NCBI GenBank assembly: GCA_024277475.1
Contig: JAJRVC010000096.1
Coordinates: 1-17,320 of the forward strand
Length of the DNA stretch: 17,320 nt
Direction: 5' to 3'
Source of the DNA: Deltaproteobacteria bacterium
GTDB lineage: Bacteria > Desulfobacterota > Desulfobacteria > Desulfobacterales > JAFDCJ01
This document shows positions 14,460 through 17,320 of the stretch, piece after piece. The position numbers were made by a program, and so were the translations under genes. Position 1 is the first letter of the stretch. Each line of letters starts with the position of its first letter. A model generated the notes under the pieces. That model had not been told where the DNA came from. It did no database searches and was given only the letters and a program-made list of their open reading frames with translations.

Positions 14460-15515
14460 TTACTTAATACCTCGCCATTTTTTGACCATTTTTATTGCTT
14501 TCGCGGTGACAGCGTCACTGCTGGCTCGTTCATCCCAAAGCTTTTTGGCTTCTTCTAGATGCCTGTTCATACAAGCTGTATCCAATTGGGTCATCTTTAG
14601 CTCGCCTTTTTCCACCAGATTTTCACATATTCCGAGTTCATCTCCATAGACCTTAACAAGAAGGTCCCAATAGTCTTTCGCCGCTCCCTTAAGGGCATCT
14701 TTGAGATCATCAGGCAGAGATTTCCACGCATCCATGTTCACCATGATGTGTCCGAAAGAATGTTCATTTTCCTCACCGCGAACCCAATATGGAGCTACCT
14801 CGTGCCATTTCAGGCTGGTTACTGCACCGACATCCCAATTGACAGCATCGATGGTGCCCAGCTTAAGACCCATATAGGCTTCGGAACCCGGCATGTCGAC
14901 ACCTCGTGCGCCTAGCATATTGTGCCAAATGGTCCAAATCCCTCCATCTCTAATTTTCAATCCCTGCATATCATCGCAGGTTACAATAGGCTTTTTCGAG
15001 AGCAAGAAGGGAACCGGACCATAGGTATGGATATCCAGCCAGTAAAGATTGTGTTTGCCGTACTCTTCACGGAGCAGGTCTGCAAAGCCGCTTTCGAAAA
15101 AGAATTTACGAATGGCTTCAGCTTTTCCCTTAAATGTCTTTTCTTGCGGGACAATCCATTGATAAGGCAAACCGAATTCTACTGCGCCGACAGGAACAAG
15201 ACCGGACCATGCTGGTGGGGCGCCATGGAGCATTTGCAATGTTCCTCTCTTAGTCGCCTCGAAAAGCTGTTGCCCCCCAACTATCTCTCCAGCAGCGAAG
15301 ACCGAAATCTTAAGTTGGCCATTGCTTCTTTTGGCCGCAGAGTCGGCGAAATGTGTCAGGTTATCTGTAGACACATCACCACGAGGAAACAATGATTGAA
15401 TTTTCCAGCGATAAACCTTTTTATCCGCCGCCAATACCGGCCCACCAAACAGCGTCATACCGGTGAAAACAACCATAACAATAAACGCAACCAAAGGGAA
15501 TTTTTTTCTAGGCAT
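14460..15515 (-). CDS. TRAP transporter substrate-binding protein, DctP type (system 2)
   Basis: I choose the ATG at 15515 (351 residues, MPRKKFPL), because AAAGGAGGT (15521-15529) is correctly spaced for it; the upstream in-frame TTG at 15521 would overlap that site. A Sec signal peptide is clear (RKK, hydrophobic core, cleavage near PVLA-ADKK). The mature protein is a DctP-type receptor with DDMQGLKIRDGG, where R189 is the expected carboxylate-binding Arg, and GTIDAVNWDVG around W227, a region that lines the ligand pocket in relatives binding 2-oxo or hydroxy acids. The ligand is unknown. It heads TRAP system 2, 151 bp after the IclR gene, so the regulator very likely controls it. Confidence 0.95.
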   Translation of the reverse strand: MPRKKFPLVAFIVMVVFTGMTLFGGPVLAADKKVYRWKIQSLFPRGDVSTDNLTHFADSAAKRSNGQLKISVFAAGEIVGGQQLFEATKRGTLQMLHGAPPAWSGLVPVGAVEFGLPYQWIVPQEKTFKGKAEAIRKFFFESGFADLLREEYGKHNLYWLDIHTYGPVPFLLSKKPIVTCDDMQGLKIRDGGIWTIWHNMLGARGVDMPGSEAYMGLKLGTIDAVNWDVGAVTSLKWHEVAPYWVRGEENEHSFGHIMVNMDAWKSLPDDLKDALKGAAKDYWDLLVKVYGDELGICENLVEKGELKMTQLDTACMNRHLEEAKKLWDERASSDAVTAKAIKMVKKWRGIK

Positions 15516-15520
15516 TTTCA

Positions 15521-15529
15521 ACCTCCTTT
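15521..15529 (-). promoter_or_regulatory. Ribosome binding site deciding the DctP (system 2) start
   Basis: AAAGGAGGT is a near-perfect anti-16S match, 5 nt before the ATG at 15515. It rules out the in-frame TTG at 15521 as the start. Confidence 0.8.
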
Positions 15530-15614
15530 ATATTAATTGGGTTTATGTTTCCACTTTTTTCGTAATCGCCCTTATAGGATACTTACCTCCTTCTAAATTT
15601 TGATAAAGATTCGC

Positions 15615-15632
15615 GCAATATATTGCCTTATA
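15615..15632 (-). promoter_or_regulatory. Perfect 12-bp palindrome beside a -10-like box upstream of TRAP 2
   Basis: GCAATATATTGC (15615-15626) is its own reverse complement. On the minus strand it directly follows TATAAG (15632-15627, 5 of 6 to TATAAT), so it would cover the transcription start. The best -35 is TTGAAG at 19-nt spacing, which is poor and suggests an activated or repressed promoter. This is a candidate operator for the adjacent IclR-family regulator. Confidence 0.4.
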
Positions 15633-15666
15633 GAGGATTAGGATTTCACATCTTCAAAAAAAATTC

Positions 15667-16458
15667 CTATTCGACATCTTTATCTTTCATTGGAGACTCA
15701 ACACAATATAATCGAACGGAAATTTTATCGGCAGTTTCCTTTAGTAAGGGAATAATGAATGAATCATTTCTCAAAGCAGCACCTTGAGAAATTCCAACCA
15801 CCCCAACGGCCGCGACTGGTTGACCTTCAAAATTAAAAACCGGTACAGCGATTGCTTTAAATCCTTCTTCTATCTCTTCGTTGTCGAGTGCGTATCCCTG
15901 TTTTCTTATTTGCTGGAAATGCTTTTTAATCTTATCCGGATTCGTTATGGTATTAGGAGTGAAGCGATGCATTTTCTGTCGTAATAGCCCTTCAACAGCA
16001 GCTTGAGGCATAAAGGCAAAAATCGCTTTGCCTGATGCTGTGGCATGAGTAGGGCCTATCATACCGAGTTCTACATTAACTCGAATGGTTCTGGGGCTGT
16101 CTGCGATGTAGGAGATGATAACATTGTTGCCGGAAAGAACATTAAATACTACCGTTTCACCGATATTATCCCGCAATTTATCAATAAACGGTGTGGCAAT
16201 CAGGACTAAATTTTTATTAACAGATCGGTTAACGGCTAATCCGAGATTGATTATCGAAGGGCCAAGTCGGAATTTTTTTGTTTGAGGGTCCCGAGAAAGG
16301 AAGCCGTAATCGTTCAAGGTGTTAACGATACGAGATACCGTGGCTTTGTTCAGATCCAATATTCGGCTTATTTCCAAAGTGCCCTTTTCTCCATTTTGGG
16401 GCGTAAAAGCCAAAAGGATTTTCAAAGCTTTTTCGATTGCTTGGGTTTTTCGGTACAT
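15667..16458 (-). CDS. IclR-family transcriptional regulator
   Basis: The 263-residue protein (from the ATG at 16458, MYRKTQAIEKAL) has an N-terminal winged helix-turn-helix (GTLEISRILDLNKATVSRIV, about 26-45) and a C-terminal IclR effector domain. The latter contains GPTHATASGKAIFAF, the DNEEIEEGFKAIAVPVF strand and AAVGVVGIS. IclR proteins bind small organic acids or aromatics and often control the adjacent catabolic operon and themselves. An in-frame TTG at 16470 would add four residues; neither start has a good ribosome binding site. The gene is co-directional with and immediately upstream of TRAP 2, and its own promoter region contains a palindrome. It is the only regulator in the window. 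Confidence 0.93.
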   Translation of the reverse strand: MYRKTQAIEKALKILLAFTPQNGEKGTLEISRILDLNKATVSRIVNTLNDYGFLSRDPQTKKFRLGPSIINLGLAVNRSVNKNLVLIATPFIDKLRDNIGETVVFNVLSGNNVIISYIADSPRTIRVNVELGMIGPTHATASGKAIFAFMPQAAVEGLLRQKMHRFTPNTITNPDKIKKHFQQIRKQGYALDNEEIEEGFKAIAVPVFNFEGQPVAAVGVVGISQGAALRNDSFIIPLLKETADKISVRLYCVESPMKDKDVE

Positions 16459-16498
16459 ATGATTGCACAATGTGAAATATTAATCTTATTATGTAAAA

Positions 16499-16527
16499 CG
16501 CATAATCGATGTATCGATCTTTGTCAA
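16499..16527 (-). promoter_or_regulatory. Putative IclR promoter with operator palindrome in the spacer
   Basis: A perfect TTGACA (16527-16522) is followed by a 17-nt spacer and TATGCG (16504-16499, weak). The spacer contains ATCGAT-N2-ATCGAT (16505-16518), a 14-bp inverted repeat placed where a bound regulator would block RNA polymerase. A second inverted repeat, TTATG-N7-CATAA (16489-16505), overlaps the -10 box. Autoregulation by the IclR protein is the natural reading. Confidence 0.55.
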
Positions 16528-16668
16528 GAAAAATTTTCAGAAAAGCGATCAATTGGTTAAAATTCAAGCCTCATAATATATTCCAAAAATAGCTCTTTTT
16601 TTTGGACATTATCGTGCGTATTAAAGCCTTTCGGAGAATAGGTTCCAGGTGTTCCGTCGGGAGCGGAC

Positions 16669-16718
16669 CAGGTTTCAGCCCTGCGTTTACTTTTTTAGCT
16701 CCTGACACATGAAACCTG
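16669..16718. repeat. 9-bp inverted repeat with long loop
   Basis: CAGGTTTCA (16669-16677) and TGAAACCTG (16710-16718) are exact reverse complements separated by 32 nt that include a TTTTTT run. A nested CCTGACAC/GTGCCAGG near-match (16701-16727) adds an alternative fold. It could be a small RNA structure or a degenerate repeat element. Confidence 0.45.
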
Positions 16719-16889
16719 AGTGCCAGGGTCCAATTATTTTGCAAATAGGGGATAAATTCATATTTATAACCATTTAATCAATCAACTAATCACCCAATCA
16801 ACGATATCTGGTGTTGTAGAAATACAGATATATTTAAATTACGACTGTACTTGACTTGTGGTCAATAGCAGGATAATTGAACCGGGACA

Positions 16890-16963
16890 TTGGAATGGGG
16901 AAAACGGAAGTTGGAATGTGGAAAGGGGAATGGGAAATCTGGAATGCCGAATGGGGGAAAACT
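16890..16963. repeat. Degenerate purine-rich GGAATG repeats
   Basis: TGGAATG or close variants recur about five times with G/A-rich linkers (TTGGAATGGGG, TTGGAATGTGG, GGGGAATGGG, TGGAATGCCG, CCGAATGGGGG) over about 74 bp. The strand is almost free of pyrimidines apart from the T of each unit. It is a simple-sequence tract and does not code for protein. Confidence 0.65.
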
Positions 16964-17320
16964 GAGTTTACATGCAATCAACGAAATTAGAATATAGGTT
17001 TGAGCGGTTCAGCCCGCCTGGTGCGACTTATAAGATTATAATACGGCCGTGTCAGGTCCCCAAATGTGAATATAGATAATTGAGCAATGTAAAATAAGCT
17101 CTTGCCAGGAGATTCAGTGCTCCGGTGTTAATAAAAACCTGACAGCCCGTATCAAAGGGATCGTGTCTTCATCTGGGGTTACAAGTTAGTTAGTGCCCGT
17201 CCACGAAGCCTTTTTTATCCATGAGCACTGGCGTAAGTTTCCAATTCAGAAATGAGCAATTTTTTCTCTGAGCAAGGCCGCACAAGGGTTTACGTTGAGA
17301 CGTACTTTTCGTACTTAGCA

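Larger units (their letters stand above)
16528..17320. other. Gene-free region with degenerate repeats
   Basis: I find no convincing coding frame, tRNA or rRNA in this stretch. It contains a 9-bp inverted repeat (16669-16718), a run of AATCA-like units (about 16779-16802) and purine-rich GGAATG-like repeats (16890-16963). The last bases (17296-17320) hold CGTACTTTTCGTACT, a direct repeat of CGTACTT. It probably separates this locus from an unrelated region. Confidence 0.6.

Noticed and set aside
16528..17320. CRISPR array or mobile element in the gene-free flank
   Set aside because: The repeats are short, degenerate and unevenly spaced, and no transposase or integrase frame is present.

Overview
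This window reads as an accessory catabolic locus of a strict anaerobe, most plausibly a Desulfobacterota (deltaproteobacterial) sulfate reducer or syntroph. That placement is inferred from the gene mix: paired TRAP transporters, a PaaK-type CoA ligase, a stand-alone molybdopterin/tungstopterin oxidoreductase, an ASST-family protein, and a class III aminotransferase with an extra cysteine cluster. No 16S or other phylogenetic marker is present. All convincing genes lie on the minus strand, so transcription runs from the high to the low coordinates over about 16.4 kb.

Layout in transcription order. (1) 16.5-17.3 kb: a gene-free stretch of about 850 bp with degenerate repeats and inverted repeats. 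(2) An IclR-family regulator (15667-16458) with a 14-bp palindrome in the spacer of its own putative promoter. (3) TRAP system 2: binding protein, small permease, large permease (15515 down to 12478). (4) A cytoplasmic-looking beta-propeller protein of the aryl-sulfate sulfotransferase family (10814-12244). (5) TRAP system 1, again P-Q-M (10578 down to 7390), with two strong stem-loops between the P and Q genes. (6) An amidase-signature hydrolase (5788-7221), overlapping (7) a glutaredoxin/radical-SAM-like fusion gene (4937-5795) split by a frameshift at an A8 run. (8) A class III PLP aminotransferase (3326-4705), then (9) an acetylene-hydratase/DMSO-reductase-family molybdoenzyme (1017-3284) in which one of the four usual Fe-S cysteines is Ala. 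(10) A PaaK-type aryl-acid CoA ligase truncated at its C-terminal third (121-885), followed by a short segment bounded by inverted repeats.

A reasonable inference is import of one or two organic acids or amides by the TRAP systems, amide hydrolysis, transamination, a redox or hydration step on the molybdoenzyme, and CoA activation, under IclR control. The substrate cannot be read from the sequence. The TRAP proteins, amidase, aminotransferase and IclR are assigned to family with high confidence. The points most worth a second look are the Cys-poor glutaredoxin/radical-SAM-like fusion with its homopolymer frameshift, the altered Fe-S motif in the molybdoenzyme, the leaderless ASST protein between two TRAP systems, and the decayed CoA ligase at the left edge.
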